Source: Candidatus Caldarchaeum subterraneum
Lineage (GTDB): Archaea > Thermoproteota > Nitrososphaeria_A > Caldarchaeales > Caldarchaeaceae
Length of the DNA: 64,000 nucleotides
Reading direction: 5' to 3'
NCBI GenBank assembly: GCA_000270325.1
Contig: BA000048.1
Coordinates: forward strand, 1,251,494-1,315,493
Position numbers and translations under genes: made by a program. Under the pieces are notes generated by a model. It saw nothing but the letters and a program-made list of their open reading frames with translations, was not told where the DNA came from and did not search any database. Shown piece after piece: positions 34,732 through 43,434 of the stretch (its first letter is position 1; every line of letters begins with the position of its first letter).

Positions 34732-35132
34732 ATGGCTGGTTCTGGTCTCAGCTACATTGTTGGCGTTCTTCTAGTGTTGGGTGTTACGCTGGCGGCTGTG
34801 GCTGTTTTCACGGCGGTGGCTGGTTTCCAGTCCGGCATTCTCTCCAGCTTGGCGGCTCTCGACGTTAGAAGAGCTGGAGAAAGCATGGTTGTCGCCGAGT
34901 TCAACCGCTACACCAGCGACTTAATCCTTTACAACAACGGCCAAGTCCCCACATGCATCCTCGAGATAACACTGGTCGGAGCACCATCCCCAGTCTACAG
35001 CGTCCCCACATGCACCCCCACACCCCACAACAATACACAACCATAAACCTCGGCCTCATCAGCCCACCCCAGCGATTCACCCTCATAGCACGAACAATAA
35101 ACAACAAAATCCTCACCTTCACAATAGGCTAG
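34732..35132 (+). pseudogene. Third pilin-like gene with apparent frameshift near its 3' end
   Basis: The open frame 34732-35046 encodes 104 residues with the pilin start GSGLSYIVGVLLVLGVTLA. It ends in an unlikely CTPTPHNNTQP tail. In the -1 frame from the same C-rich stretch (about 35010-35025) the sequence continues YTTINLGLISPPQRFTLIA and RTINNKILTFTIG to a TAG at 35130-35132, a natural beta-strand ending for such a protein. One missing base, probably in the CCCCC run, would restore a protein of about 133 residues. It may be a sequencing error, a real mutation or, less likely, programmed frameshifting. Confidence 0.65.
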
Positions 35133-35176
35133 CCCACAAAACCATAAACCAACCCAAGCCATAAACGGAAAAGAAG

Positions 35177-35395
35177 TTGACCACAGACATCAAGAAAGAG
35201 ATAATCCATCTCCTCCGAGAAGACCTAGATCCACGATACACAGTAGCAGGCCTAATAGGGCTGGAGGAGGTGCTGAGACGGCTGGACAGACACCAGCAGA
35301 GAAACGAACAGGCCAAAGCAGTGGGCGGGACGGTTTACAAATATCGCATCTTACATGCGCTAAACAAAAGCAGAAGCTATGGAATAGACCAGTAG
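35177..35395 (+). pseudogene. Fragment of a DUF3782-like (PD-(D/E)XK-type) archaeal protein
   Basis: A 72-residue open frame from TTG. Residues 4-40 (IKKEIIHLLREDLDPRYTVAG then LIGLEEVLRRLDRHQ) resemble the N-terminal helix of archaeal DUF3782/PD-(D/E)XK-related proteins, where a long coiled coil and nuclease-like domain follow. Here the coiled coil stops after one turn and the frame ends in sequence overlapping the 3' end of the convergent FlaJ-like gene. It is best seen as a truncated remnant; a small real protein cannot be excluded. Confidence 0.45.
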
Positions 35396-36745
35396 AGTAG
35401 CGAATACACCAGCCCCAGCTCTCCAGCACGCTGCAACAGTCTGGTCCTCAATACGCCCCACCGTAACTCCGAGAACATAGGAGACAAGCATCGCGAGGGG
35501 CAGGACAGGCTCTATGCTGGGAACAGCCACGAGACGCTGTATCTCGGACGAGACCTCCTCTGGAAGACCTGTGAAAGGCGTAAGCGTTATAGCCGAGACA
35601 GCGACTATCGCAGCTCCGCTCGCTATCGCCAGCGCGGTGTAGAGCTTCATACGCGCCCTCGCCCCCGTAAAGCTCAGGTATATGGAGAGAGCAAGCCTCG
35701 CCAACAGGCTGAGAGCCTCCGCCCCCAGCCCACCCAGACGCGCTACTTTAACAGTCTCCATGGCAAGCGCCATGAACCTGTTTAGCGGAGTTATCTCAAG
35801 CCCATGGGCGATAGAGTGGGCATACCGTTTGTACCGTGGGTCGACGACGGCCTCGAGGCTGCGTCCAAGCGGGTAGCCGGCCCTCAGCCGCGCCGCCACA
35901 CCGTCGAGAAGAAGAAACGCGGCCTCTCCCTCTGCGACAGCTCTCCTCACATATCTAAAATGAACGAACAAACCCCATACCAGCGTCGCGAAACCCGCAA
36001 CCATTCCCAGCAGAACAGGCGTGAACCCCAGCAGACTTGTCGCCAAAACGCCTCCAAACACGAATATCATCGCCGTGGAGGCTATTGTGATGCTGCGGGG
36101 GAGGTCTACGAGATGAAGTGGCTCGGAGGCGCTTGAAACCACGTAAAGGACGGCGGCGGCCGCCACGGCTATCACCACCGAGTAGATGAGCGGAAACCCT
36201 CCCAGCAGCCCACCGACAACATATATCAGAGGTATCAGCAGTATGACCGAGACAACAACCTCACCCAGCGTCTCGACACTGTCCACATATCTTCTCCACC
36301 TATCTGCTTCACGTGAAATAGCCTGCTCAATCAGCTTCTCAACCTTCTCAACCACACCGAACCCGCTCTCCAAATCCTCGCCCAAAGAGCCGAGCAGAAG
36401 AGTGAACTCACGGCTAGGATGAACATAGGTCTTCAACCCCTCGGCGAGCGTCTTCTGCTCCGACTCCCGCACAAGATAAGACGACACATCCGAGAGATGT
36501 TTAATGTATTTCTTACGCGCCGCAGCTTCTCTAAAAGCCGTAAGCACCGTTTTCCCGCTCTTCATAAAAATATAGAGGATGACGAGGAAAAAGGTCTGCT
36601 CCTTCTCAGCGCTGCTGCTCATCTCCGAAGCCTGCAACCGTCTAAACATGCCCGCGGAAACGGCGGCGAGCCCCGCAATGGAGAGATAAGGCCAGTAGGC
36701 GAGGATAAAATCCAGGGCCCCTCTGGCCCAAGATGGGTCAATCAA
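35360..36745 (-). CDS. FlaJ/TadC-like pilus assembly membrane protein
   Basis: Platform membrane protein of a type IV pilus or archaellum-like machine. It has 461 residues with hydrophobic helices near the N-terminus, two clusters in the middle (about residues 158-200 and 215-260) and at the C-terminus (around 365-455). The cytoplasmic region between helices is charged, with the GF-domain-like LADGVAARLRAGYPLGRSLEAV pattern (VAARLRAGYPLGRSLEAV). It overlaps the start region of the neighbouring zinc-ribbon gene by eight bases and belongs to an operon with the FlaI-like ATPase. An archaellum is less likely because no flaF, flaG, flaH or flaK is near. Confidence 0.82.
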   Translation of the reverse strand: MIDPSWARGALDFILAYWPYLSIAGLAAVSAGMFRRLQASEMSSSAEKEQTFFLVILYIFMKSGKTVLTAFREAAARKKYIKHLSDVSSYLVRESEQKTLAEGLKTYVHPSREFTLLLGSLGEDLESGFGVVEKVEKLIEQAISREADRWRRYVDSVETLGEVVVSVILLIPLIYVVGGLLGGFPLIYSVVIAVAAAAVLYVVSSASEPLHLVDLPRSITIASTAMIFVFGGVLATSLLGFTPVLLGMVAGFATLVWGLFVHFRYVRRAVAEGEAAFLLLDGVAARLRAGYPLGRSLEAVVDPRYKRYAHSIAHGLEITPLNRFMALAMETVKVARLGGLGAEALSLLARLALSIYLSFTGARARMKLYTALAIASGAAIVAVSAITLTPFTGLPEEVSSEIQRLVAVPSIEPVLPLAMLVSYVLGVTVGRIEDQTVAACWRAGAGVFATLLVYSIASAFV

Positions 36746-37655
36746 CCCTTACAACCTCCACCTCTACACCGAATGTCTCGGCAGTCTTCAAAGCAGGCTC
36801 GGCGAACTCGACGCCCGCCATTATCCACCTCACTCTCCCCAAGGCCCCGGGTATGCTGGTCTTCTCAACATCAAGCTTTTTCACGGCAAACCTCAGCAAC
36901 ACCTCTGCATCAACAAAGTATCCAACCTCGTATATCCTCGTTTCATCAAGCCTAACCGCGAGAAGGCTCACTTGATGCGATGCTCCACTGACACCGCGCA
37001 ACGTAACGTTTTCCGACACCTTGAACCCTTGCTCCAACAGATTCCGAAGCAAAACTCTGTGAGGGCTGCGGACCTCGACCAGCAGAGAGCCGCTGTCAGT
37101 AACCTTGTAACGGCGCATCGTCAGGTAAACATTTTCAGTGACTTTGGAGCTGTAGCCGCATGAAACACATTCAGCAAAAACCTCGGGATGCTCAAAAACC
37201 TCTCCACAATTGTTGCAGACAAACCTGCCGTGGCTCGCTACAAAATCCTTCTTCTCCAAGGCATCGCCGCACTTGGGGCATGTCTTCACCGACGCCAAAA
37301 GTGTCTCAGGTATGGATGCCCCACAGTTGTGGACATAAACCATGACCTTATCGATGTTCTCCGAGCCACAAGACACACAGTTTAGATGGGTTTGGAAAAT
37401 TCCCTTACCGCATCTGCTACACAAAGCAATTTTTTTCTCGAAAAAACTCTTAACGAGTGCACGGGACTCAAGCCTCTCGAGAACCTTAAGCAGCTCAGTA
37501 AGCTCTAGCTTCATAGGCGGTTCTGCGACAAGTTTCATGTCTCCAGTTTTAACATCTATGTCGAAAAGCTTTACACCCTCCTCTGAACCCTGCTTGAGAA
37601 GATTGAGCCACGCCAATACCTCGTATTCCTGTGCAGAGAAATCAACTAGTGACAA
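36738..37655 (-). CDS. Zinc-ribbon protein of the pilus operon (TackOD1-like)
   Basis: A 305-residue protein. Residues 85-185 hold several zinc-ribbon knuckles (CSRCGKG, CVSCGS, HNCGAS, CPKCGD, CNNCGE, CVSCGYSS). The C-terminal 120 residues form a soluble alpha/beta domain. The arrangement resembles the predicted metal-binding output domain TackOD1 found in TACK archaea, but I cannot confirm that from sequence alone. It overlaps both neighbours (FlaI-like by 14 bases, FlaJ-like by 8), so the three proteins are translated together. A role in controlling pilus assembly is inferred from context. Confidence 0.6.
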   Translation of the reverse strand: MSLVDFSAQEYEVLAWLNLLKQGSEEGVKLFDIDVKTGDMKLVAEPPMKLELTELLKVLERLESRALVKSFFEKKIALCSRCGKGIFQTHLNCVSCGSENIDKVMVYVHNCGASIPETLLASVKTCPKCGDALEKKDFVASHGRFVCNNCGEVFEHPEVFAECVSCGYSSKVTENVYLTMRRYKVTDSGSLLVEVRSPHRVLLRNLLEQGFKVSENVTLRGVSGASHQVSLLAVRLDETRIYEVGYFVDAEVLLRFAVKKLDVEKTSIPGALGRVRWIMAGVEFAEPALKTAETFGVEVEVVRVD

Positions 37656-39168
37656 GCCTCAGCTCCTTTCTAAGCTTCTCAACCACTTCAGCCAACTGCT
37701 CCGCCTTCAACTCCTCGCCCGAAGACATCAAGTACTCGAGGATGTTGAGCTTGTTTTCATAGTCTCTTCTGAGAGCAGGGTTGTGCACCAACATGGGTGA
37801 GCTGACGACCAGCTGTTTTCCTGTTTCGGGGAAGAATTTTCCAGACTCCTCGTCATACCAGCTTATGAGATGCTCGTTTCCTGTTCTCTCAATTTCCCAA
37901 ACTCCGACAACCCTTCTACCGCGCGAAGTATTCCTCACCAACGCCACCACGTTGAGGAACGAGAGCTCCTCTTTCAGAACCCCCATGCTCGCACCAGTCA
38001 ACCTCTGGTAAACATCTTCCAGACTCTCGGCATGTATGGTTGAAGCCATGCCGTGTCCAGTTGCCGCAGCCGAGAACATAACCCTTGCCTCCACACCTCT
38101 GACCTCCCCTACAATGGTGTAGTCAGGCCTGTGCCGCAGGCTCAGCCGTAGAATGTCTGCGAGAGAGTAGGCGGTTTCGCCGAGAGTTCTCCGTGTAACA
38201 AAGCGGTGCCAGTTCTTGTGCCATGAGAGGTTTATCTCGGGATGATAATCCTCGAGAGTCAACAGTTTTGCGTTAGAGGGCAGTAGCTGGAGAAGCGCCG
38301 AGAGAAGAGTTGTTTTTCCGCTGCCGGTGGGCCCGGCAACCATGACAAACTTCTTGTTCTCGAGAGCTGTCCAGAGATAAGCAGCCGTTACAACGGTCAA
38401 GGTTCCTCTACGTATCAGGTCGATGATGGTGTAGGGGCTTCGCGGAAACTTTCTAATCGTGATGGTGCTTGTTCCGGGCGTAAGCTCGCCAGCATAAGTC
38501 AACGCTATACGGTCTCCCTCGCCCGTCATGATTTCGGCGGCGGGCTTGGCTATGCTCAGCTCAGCACCATTTCGCTCGGCAAGCATCCTCGCCTGCTTAT
38601 CCAGCTCCTCCGCGGTCAGTGTGATGTTTGTCTCTATCCACCCGAGGTCGGGGTGGCGTCTGTGTATGACGTATACCGGGCCCGGCTTGGTGATGGTTAT
38701 GTCCTCAAGCCCCTCATCCCTCATCAAGGGCTCGAGCTTCCACCCGCCCCGCAGATTTTTCCAGAGAAAATATTTCAAAACCTTTTCACGGTCCTCGGAG
38801 ACTTTGTATTCTTCCAGCAGCTTGAACGGGTCACCGCCTTTCTTCACATACTGCTGCTCAACCCGTCTAACTATCTCCTCCTCATCCTCGGTCAGGCTCG
38901 GCTCCTCAGCAACATACTTGCTCGAATAATCCTGTTTCAGTATCGTGACTCTGATAATGTCATCCACCACATACTGGTCTATGACCTCGGGTGCAGAGGT
39001 TTCCTCGGCCTCCAAAACCAGCGGCTCCTCGGCACTGCTTCTACGCCGAGTTTTCAAAATAACCACGGCCGCTGAAACCGCGGCAGCCACCGCTATCAAT
39101 GTTATGAGCCCGAGCTGGGTTCCGATGAAGAACCGTAGCAGGAAGTCGACGAGGTTCTCCAAGGCCAT
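37642..39168 (-). CDS. FlaI/GspE-type secretion ATPase with N-terminal membrane segment
   Basis: ATPase that drives pilus assembly. The C-terminal part has Walker A AGPTGSGKTTLLSALL (about residue 275-290), the Asp box and LTLEDYHPEINL, Walker B TIVGEVRGVEARVMFSAA and the His box TGHGMASTIHAES. The N-terminal domain (VKKGGDPFKLLEEY onwards) is the usual FlaI-like NTD. Before it, residues about 10-45 contain a strong hydrophobic helix followed by a basic cluster KTRRR, which FlaI and GspE normally lack. ATG 39168 is chosen by its TATA box at 39189-39198; 508 residues result. Confidence 0.9.
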   Translation of the reverse strand: MALENLVDFLLRFFIGTQLGLITLIAVAAAVSAAVVILKTRRRSSAEEPLVLEAEETSAPEVIDQYVVDDIIRVTILKQDYSSKYVAEEPSLTEDEEEIVRRVEQQYVKKGGDPFKLLEEYKVSEDREKVLKYFLWKNLRGGWKLEPLMRDEGLEDITITKPGPVYVIHRRHPDLGWIETNITLTAEELDKQARMLAERNGAELSIAKPAAEIMTGEGDRIALTYAGELTPGTSTITIRKFPRSPYTIIDLIRRGTLTVVTAAYLWTALENKKFVMVAGPTGSGKTTLLSALLQLLPSNAKLLTLEDYHPEINLSWHKNWHRFVTRRTLGETAYSLADILRLSLRHRPDYTIVGEVRGVEARVMFSAAATGHGMASTIHAESLEDVYQRLTGASMGVLKEELSFLNVVALVRNTSRGRRVVGVWEIERTGNEHLISWYDEESGKFFPETGKQLVVSSPMLVHNPALRRDYENKLNILEYLMSSGEELKAEQLAEVVEKLRKELRLVTS

Positions 39169-39188
39169 TTCAGAGCCGTTAAAGCGGT

Positions 39189-39198
39189 AAATATATTT
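39189..39198 (-). promoter_or_regulatory. TATA box for the FlaI-like operon
   Basis: AAATATATTT (palindromic) is centred about 25 nt before the ATG at 39168 on the minus strand. It fixes the start of the ATPase and makes the operon transcript leaderless. Confidence 0.6.
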
Positions 39199-39236
39199 AC
39201 CTAGCCCACCTACGTGCAAATATACTGATGAATTAC

Positions 39237-39575
39237 CTACATAATTCTTAACAAAACCTTTAGGGTCTCTTTCTCCGCAGCAAGGGCGAAAGCCTCCTCG
39301 TACTCGTCTAGGCTGAAGACGCGGTCAATCAGTTTTTCAACTTGGACCATGCCTGTTGCTAGAGCTTTGATTGCGGGCTTGAAAGGCCCGCATCGCGAAC
39401 CCACAACACTAACCTCGTTCACCACCATCGGAGATAGGTTGAGGGCTGTCACGCCGGGGATAAGCCATATCGGAAGGGCTGCGAAGACAAAGAGAAGAGC
39501 AGCGCACAACCCCGCCGACACGATGAAAGCTGTTATCATCTGTGTGTGAGACCACATCTTAAACAGTTCTTTCAC
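39237..39575 (-). pseudogene. Chimeric remnant: ECF S-component start joined to alcohol dehydrogenase end
   Basis: The 112-residue frame joins two unrelated halves. Residues 1-43 (KELFKMWSHTQMITAFIVSAG then LCAALLFVFAALPIWLIPG) resemble the N-terminus of an archaeal ECF transporter S component. Residues about 45-112 (LNLSPMVVNEVSVVGSRCGPF, then KALATGMVQVEKLIDRVF and YEEAFALAAEKETLKVLL) match the C-terminal end of zinc-type medium-chain alcohol dehydrogenases. No catalytic domain remains for either. The likely cause is a deletion between two genes lying on the same strand. Expression is unknown. Confidence 0.72.
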
Positions 39576-39659
39576 AACTTACCTATCGGCAGCCCAGAGA
39601 TAAGCTTACCCCTTGAGCTGTTGCAAACCTTTTTTAGCCGAGCGTGTGGATGATGAGAT

Positions 39660-40100
39660 GTGTTCAGGAAAGTTTTGGTAGCCGTGGACGGCTCAGAATT
39701 TAGTAAAAAAGCTGTGGATGTTGCTGTGCGGCTATGCAAACAATTGGGAGCCGAGATATCCTTTGTTCACGTGGTTCAGCAGCCTCCGTATCTTTTCGCG
39801 GCTTCAGGCGTTCCCCCCGCTGCGTTGAAGCAGTTTATCGACGACGCTGTGAGGGAGGGGAGACGATATGTTGAGGAAGCTGTTGAGACTGCTGCGAGGA
39901 TGGGTGTGAAAGCTGTTGGAGAAGTGTTGGAGATGAGGCCTTCGGTGGTTGAGGCTATCACGGGTTTCGCTGAAACACATGGTGTTGACTTGATAGTGAC
40001 GGGGACGCGTGGGTTGAGCGGTTTCAAGAAAGTTGTGCTGGGCAGCGTTGCAAGCGGAGTAGTCTCACACGCCCACTGCTCGGTTCTCGTCGTCAAGTAG
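39660..40100 (+). CDS. Universal stress protein (UspA family)
   Basis: A 146-residue single-domain USP. It starts FRKVLVAVDGSEFSKKAVDVA and ends with the nucleotide-binding pattern GTRGLSGFKKVVLGSVASG, giving the G-2x-G-9x-G(S/T) motif of ATP-binding USPs. Start is GTG. It is a stand-alone gene convergent with the small gene at 40093-40560, overlapping it by eight bases. Confidence 0.93.
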   Translation: MFRKVLVAVDGSEFSKKAVDVAVRLCKQLGAEISFVHVVQQPPYLFAASGVPPAALKQFIDDAVREGRRYVEEAVETAARMGVKAVGEVLEMRPSVVEAITGFAETHGVDLIVTGTRGLSGFKKVVLGSVASGVVSHAHCSVLVVK

Positions 40101-40560
40101 CTGGTTTGCGGAGACCAAGTGTGGCCAGCTCTTCGAGAACCTTTGAAACGAATCGGTCAACATCCTCGAGTCGAACACCTTTCTCCGACAACATCTTCTT
40201 GATAAGCGTCTCAACTTTCCAGTAGCTTTTATAACGTTCGTTGAGCGTCCGCCATTTTATATCGGCGAGAGGCGCTGCTATGGCGGGGTCATAGCTTAGC
40301 AGCCCCTTCACCATCAGGAAAGCTATTATCGGGTATCCGACGTAGTTTCTGTAGAATGTTCCGTTGTCGTCGCTGTTGGCGATTTTTTTCTCAACGTCGA
40401 CGTAGACCTTGTAGGTTCGCGGGCCCTCCGAGGCGTCCACCAAGCAATTTCGCTCATCGACAACCTTAACCCTTCCGCCGGCCACAGCACCCAACGCCTC
40501 CAAAACCTTGACCCGCGGAGGAACAGAGAGCAAAACCTCGCCCACAAACATCACCTCCAA
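40093..40560 (-). CDS. Uncharacterised protein at the end of the metal ABC operon
   Basis: A 155-residue soluble protein not recognised. Features are an N-terminal strand VGEVLLSVPPRVKVLEALG, a middle motif NSDDNGTFYRNYVGYPIIAFLM and a basic helical C-terminus. It begins one base after the permease gene ends, so it is the last gene of the metal transporter operon. A role in metal handling is inferred from position only; no cysteine/histidine cluster supports it. Confidence 0.6.
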   Translation of the reverse strand: MEVMFVGEVLLSVPPRVKVLEALGAVAGGRVKVVDERNCLVDASEGPRTYKVYVDVEKKIANSDDNGTFYRNYVGYPIIAFLMVKGLLSYDPAIAAPLADIKWRTLNERYKSYWKVETLIKKMLSEKGVRLEDVDRFVSKVLEELATLGLRKPAT

Positions 40561-40561
40561 C

Positions 40562-41365
40562 CTATATTCTTATCCTCATGCTACGCAACACCAGACAAAA
40601 AACCAAGAAAATCATCAAAACCATGACAGAGGCCGCGCCAGGTGCGATGTCGAGGAAGTAAGACATAAGGACACCCAAAGTCGTAGACGTTCCGCCGAAC
40701 AGCATGGATAACATGATTGATTTTTTGAAAGAGTTTGAGATGAGAGAAGCCGCAGTAGTCGGTATGGCGAGAAGCGCCGTAACGAGGAGGACCCCGGCTA
40801 TCTTTATGCCGGTCACTATCGAGAGACCCGCGGCAACGGCGAAGACTAGAGTGTATGTCTCGACTTGCACTCCTCTCACTTTTGCGAGCTCCTCGCTTAC
40901 GGTGTAGACAAGTGTTTTGCCGAAGTTGCCGGCGACGAAGAGAGTGACGAACGCGGCTACAGAGGCTCCTACTATAATGTCTTCGACCTGGACCAAGATG
41001 ATGCTTCCGAAGAGGATGGCGTTTAGGTTCACCCTGGCGCCTAAAGAGATGGCGAGCGAGGCTGTTGCTCCGCCGACGGCGAGTAATGTGGCGAGAGCTT
41101 GGTCACCTGATACGTGGAACCTTCTCATTAGCTGGAGAATTGTGTAGATGGCTGCGACGGGCGCTATGTATGTGAGAAACGTTGCTCCGAATCCGAGAAG
41201 GCTCGACAAAGCGATTACGGCGAATGCTGCGTGGGACGATGCGTCGCCCACAAGGGAGAGTCTCTTGGGCACGAGGTAATTTCCTATTAGAGGGAGCAGC
41301 AGACCGGTTACAATAGCTGCCCCGAAAGCCCTCTGCATAAACGGCTGCGAAAAGGCTTCAATCAT
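40562..41365 (-). CDS. Zinc/manganese ABC transporter permease (ZnuB/MntB family)
   Basis: Membrane component of a transition-metal importer, 267 residues with eight to nine hydrophobic helices. The family pattern GNYLVPKRLSLVGDASSHAAF (first 40 residues) and the later VGIKIAGVLLVTALLAIPTTAA in pieces are typical of ABC-3 permeases. It overlaps the ATPase gene by four bases. The metal is not readable, but the histidine-rich binding protein suggests zinc or manganese. Confidence 0.92.
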   Translation of the reverse strand: MIEAFSQPFMQRAFGAAIVTGLLLPLIGNYLVPKRLSLVGDASSHAAFAVIALSSLLGFGATFLTYIAPVAAIYTILQLMRRFHVSGDQALATLLAVGGATASLAISLGARVNLNAILFGSIILVQVEDIIVGASVAAFVTLFVAGNFGKTLVYTVSEELAKVRGVQVETYTLVFAVAAGLSIVTGIKIAGVLLVTALLAIPTTAASLISNSFKKSIMLSMLFGGTSTTLGVLMSYFLDIAPGAASVMVLMIFLVFCLVLRSMRIRI

Positions 41366-42117
41366 GTCTCAGACCATCTATGACCATGCTGAATTGTGTA
41401 GACGTGGAAGCCGTATATTCTGCAAAGCTCTTCTGAGCTGAGAAGATGCGCTATGTCGCCGTCGTAGAGCGCCGACCTGTTTATGCAGACAACTCTTGAG
41501 GCGAGAGTTGAGATGGCTGCTACGTCATGTGTCGCGATTATCACAGTCATCCCCCAGTCTCTATTCACCCGGTTGACTACATTCATCAACGCCGCGACAC
41601 CTGTCTGGTCAACGTAGACTGTGGGCTCGTCGAGTATGAGGAGCTGCGGCTTGTTTATCAGGGCTAGTGCGAGCATGGTTTTCTGCAGGTTTCCGCCGGA
41701 GAGGTCGCTGACACGTATGTGTAGGATTTTGTCGGGCTCGTCCACTCCCACAAGCGCGAGGGCCTCGACAGGGTCAAGCGCTCTCCCGGTCTGCGCTCCT
41801 GAGCGGAGAAGCTCCTCAACGCTGAGCGGAGTTCTTTCAAAAAGTGCCGCGGCGTTTTGTGGGACATATCCCAGCCTCCACCGTTCCCTAAACCTCTGGA
41901 TTGGGACGCCGAATAGCTTGACCGTGCCCCTGTCAGGCCTCAACACCCCAACCATGGTTTTGAGCAGGGTTGTCTTTCCGCCGCCGTTGGGCCCTATGAT
42001 GAACAGCCTCTCGCCCATGAGAACCTTTAGGCTGACGTTGTCGAGGATAGGTGTGTTTCTGGAGTATGAGACAGTGACCTTCTCGAGTTCTACCGCTGTC
42101 TCAGGGTTCGAAAGCAT
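41362..42117 (-). CDS. Zinc/manganese ABC transporter ATP-binding protein (ZnuC/MntA family)
   Basis: ABC ATPase of the metal importer, 251 residues. Walker A is GPNGGGKTT (about residues 38-46), the Q-loop region is LGYVPQNAAALFERTPLSV, the signature is LSGGNLQKTMLALAL and Walker B is LLILDEPTVYVDQTG. The signature has LSGGN where LSGGQ is more usual. It overlaps the binding-protein gene by 17 bases and the permease by four. Confidence 0.93.
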   Translation of the reverse strand: MLSNPETAVELEKVTVSYSRNTPILDNVSLKVLMGERLFIIGPNGGGKTTLLKTMVGVLRPDRGTVKLFGVPIQRFRERWRLGYVPQNAAALFERTPLSVEELLRSGAQTGRALDPVEALALVGVDEPDKILHIRVSDLSGGNLQKTMLALALINKPQLLILDEPTVYVDQTGVAALMNVVNRVNRDWGMTVIIATHDVAAISTLASRVVCINRSALYDGDIAHLLSSEELCRIYGFHVYTIQHGHRWSET

Positions 42118-43021
42118 CGACCAGCGCCGCTAGATTCTGCCGCATCCTCACGATATATCCTTGTCCCCTGCGATAGTCGTCGGACAGAAGCGGCTCCATG
42201 GTGTAGAGTGTTTTTATTTCTACGCCGAGGTCGTGGGCCAAGGTTTCCAAAATGGGGCTGATGTTGCCATCTTCGGCGAAAACAACCCTTATCTTCTCCT
42301 TCTCGATAAGTTCATAGATTTCTGCTAGATGTGCTGCAGACGGCTCCTCCTCGCCACCCAACACAGCCACTACTTCGAGGCCGAAGGCCTGGGCGAGATA
42401 TCTGAAGGCGTTGTGCTGGGTGATGAAAATTTTTCCCTGATGTTTTGACAGTGTCTCTTTGTATTGTTGGTTTAGCTGGAGTATTTCTTGGATGTAGGCT
42501 TCGCTGTTTCTCTGGATTGTTTCGCGTTTTTGGGGGAATTCTTGTGAGAGGATTTGTGCCATGTTTTGGACGATTGTGGCGAATCTGCTCGGGTCGAGCC
42601 AGAAATGTGGGTCGTAGGCTCCGTGGACATGGTCATGGTTGTGTTCGTCTTCATAAGGCATCAGTTCAACCCCTGTCGATACCTTGAAAGCCTTAACACG
42701 GGCCGATGAAGCGAGTTTCTCTCCCCAGTCGTCAAACCCCTCCACTGTCCAGAAAAGCATCCTCGAGCTTCTCACCTTCTCCACCACATCGGGAGTCGGC
42801 TCCCAGTCATGAATCTCTGCTCCGGGTGGTAGAATCTGGTGAACCTCTACAGTTCCATCCGTCAGTCTATGCACCACTTCGCCTAGAAGACCCCATGTCA
42901 CCGCAACCGTCTCTCCGCTCTGTTGCTGAGGCGTCAATAGAAACGGTCCAGCAGCTAGGAAAGATACTGCGACCGCTGCCGCGACTATTGCCGCCGTTAG
43001 GAGGACTACTTTTGCGCGCAT
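42101..43021 (-). CDS. Metal ABC transporter substrate-binding protein (ZnuA-like)
   Basis: Extracellular lipoprotein-like or membrane-anchored binding protein, 306 residues. The N-terminal hydrophobic helix (about residues 5-27) anchors or exports it. A cluster-9 binding protein pattern is seen: HDWEPTPDVVEKVRSSRMLF, the histidine-rich loop EDEHNHDHVHGAYDPHFWLD (about residues 122-140) and TQHNAFRYLAQAFGLEVVAV. The histidine loop is usual in zinc-binding ZnuA. The gene overlaps the regulator gene by 16 bases. Confidence 0.92.
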   Translation of the reverse strand: MRAKVVLLTAAIVAAAVAVSFLAAGPFLLTPQQQSGETVAVTWGLLGEVVHRLTDGTVEVHQILPPGAEIHDWEPTPDVVEKVRSSRMLFWTVEGFDDWGEKLASSARVKAFKVSTGVELMPYEDEHNHDHVHGAYDPHFWLDPSRFATIVQNMAQILSQEFPQKRETIQRNSEAYIQEILQLNQQYKETLSKHQGKIFITQHNAFRYLAQAFGLEVVAVLGGEEEPSAAHLAEIYELIEKEKIRVVFAEDGNISPILETLAHDLGVEIKTLYTMEPLLSDDYRRGQGYIVRMRQNLAALVDAFEP

Positions 43022-43434
43022 CTCGGATGCTTCACCTCCTTACCGTGTATGCATGTTGAGGGGTTGTTGAGGCGTTGGCAGAGTCTTATGACTACTTCGT
43101 CACCGATTGCATAGTCTATTCGACTGGCTTCTATGCATGCTTTATCAGTTTCTAATCCGAGTTCTTTGTGGAAGAATGTTTCAAGGATGCGGTGGTTGTG
43201 TATTACTCTTAGGGCGACCGCGTGGCCCCGTGGTGTGAGGCTGAACTTTCCCCATCCTATTTTTGTGACCAATTTTTTCTCGGAGAGTCTGTTGAGGACG
43301 TCGACGGCGGAGGCTGGTTTGACTGCGAAAGCTTTTGCTAGTTCTCCTGTGGTGGGTGTGTGCTGGTTTTCATGCGCCCTATACAGCTCGAGTAGGTATG
43401 ATGATTCGACTTGTTGGAGAATAAATTTAGGCAT
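43006..43434 (-). CDS. DtxR/MntR-family metal-dependent regulator
   Basis: A 142-residue regulator at the head of the metal transporter operon. The N-terminal winged helix reads TGELAKAFAVKPASAVDVLNR with LVTKIGWGKFSLTPRG, and the metal-binding dimerisation domain has HNHRILETFFHKELG and ASRIDYAIGDEVV in which histidine and glutamate ligands lie. No SH3-like FeoA domain is present, so it is of the short MntR-like type. Its own start codon lies within an operator palindrome, consistent with self-repression in the presence of metal. Confidence 0.9.
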   Translation of the reverse strand: MPKFILQQVESSYLLELYRAHENQHTPTTGELAKAFAVKPASAVDVLNRLSEKKLVTKIGWGKFSLTPRGHAVALRVIHNHRILETFFHKELGLETDKACIEASRIDYAIGDEVVIRLCQRLNNPSTCIHGKEVKHPRCAQK

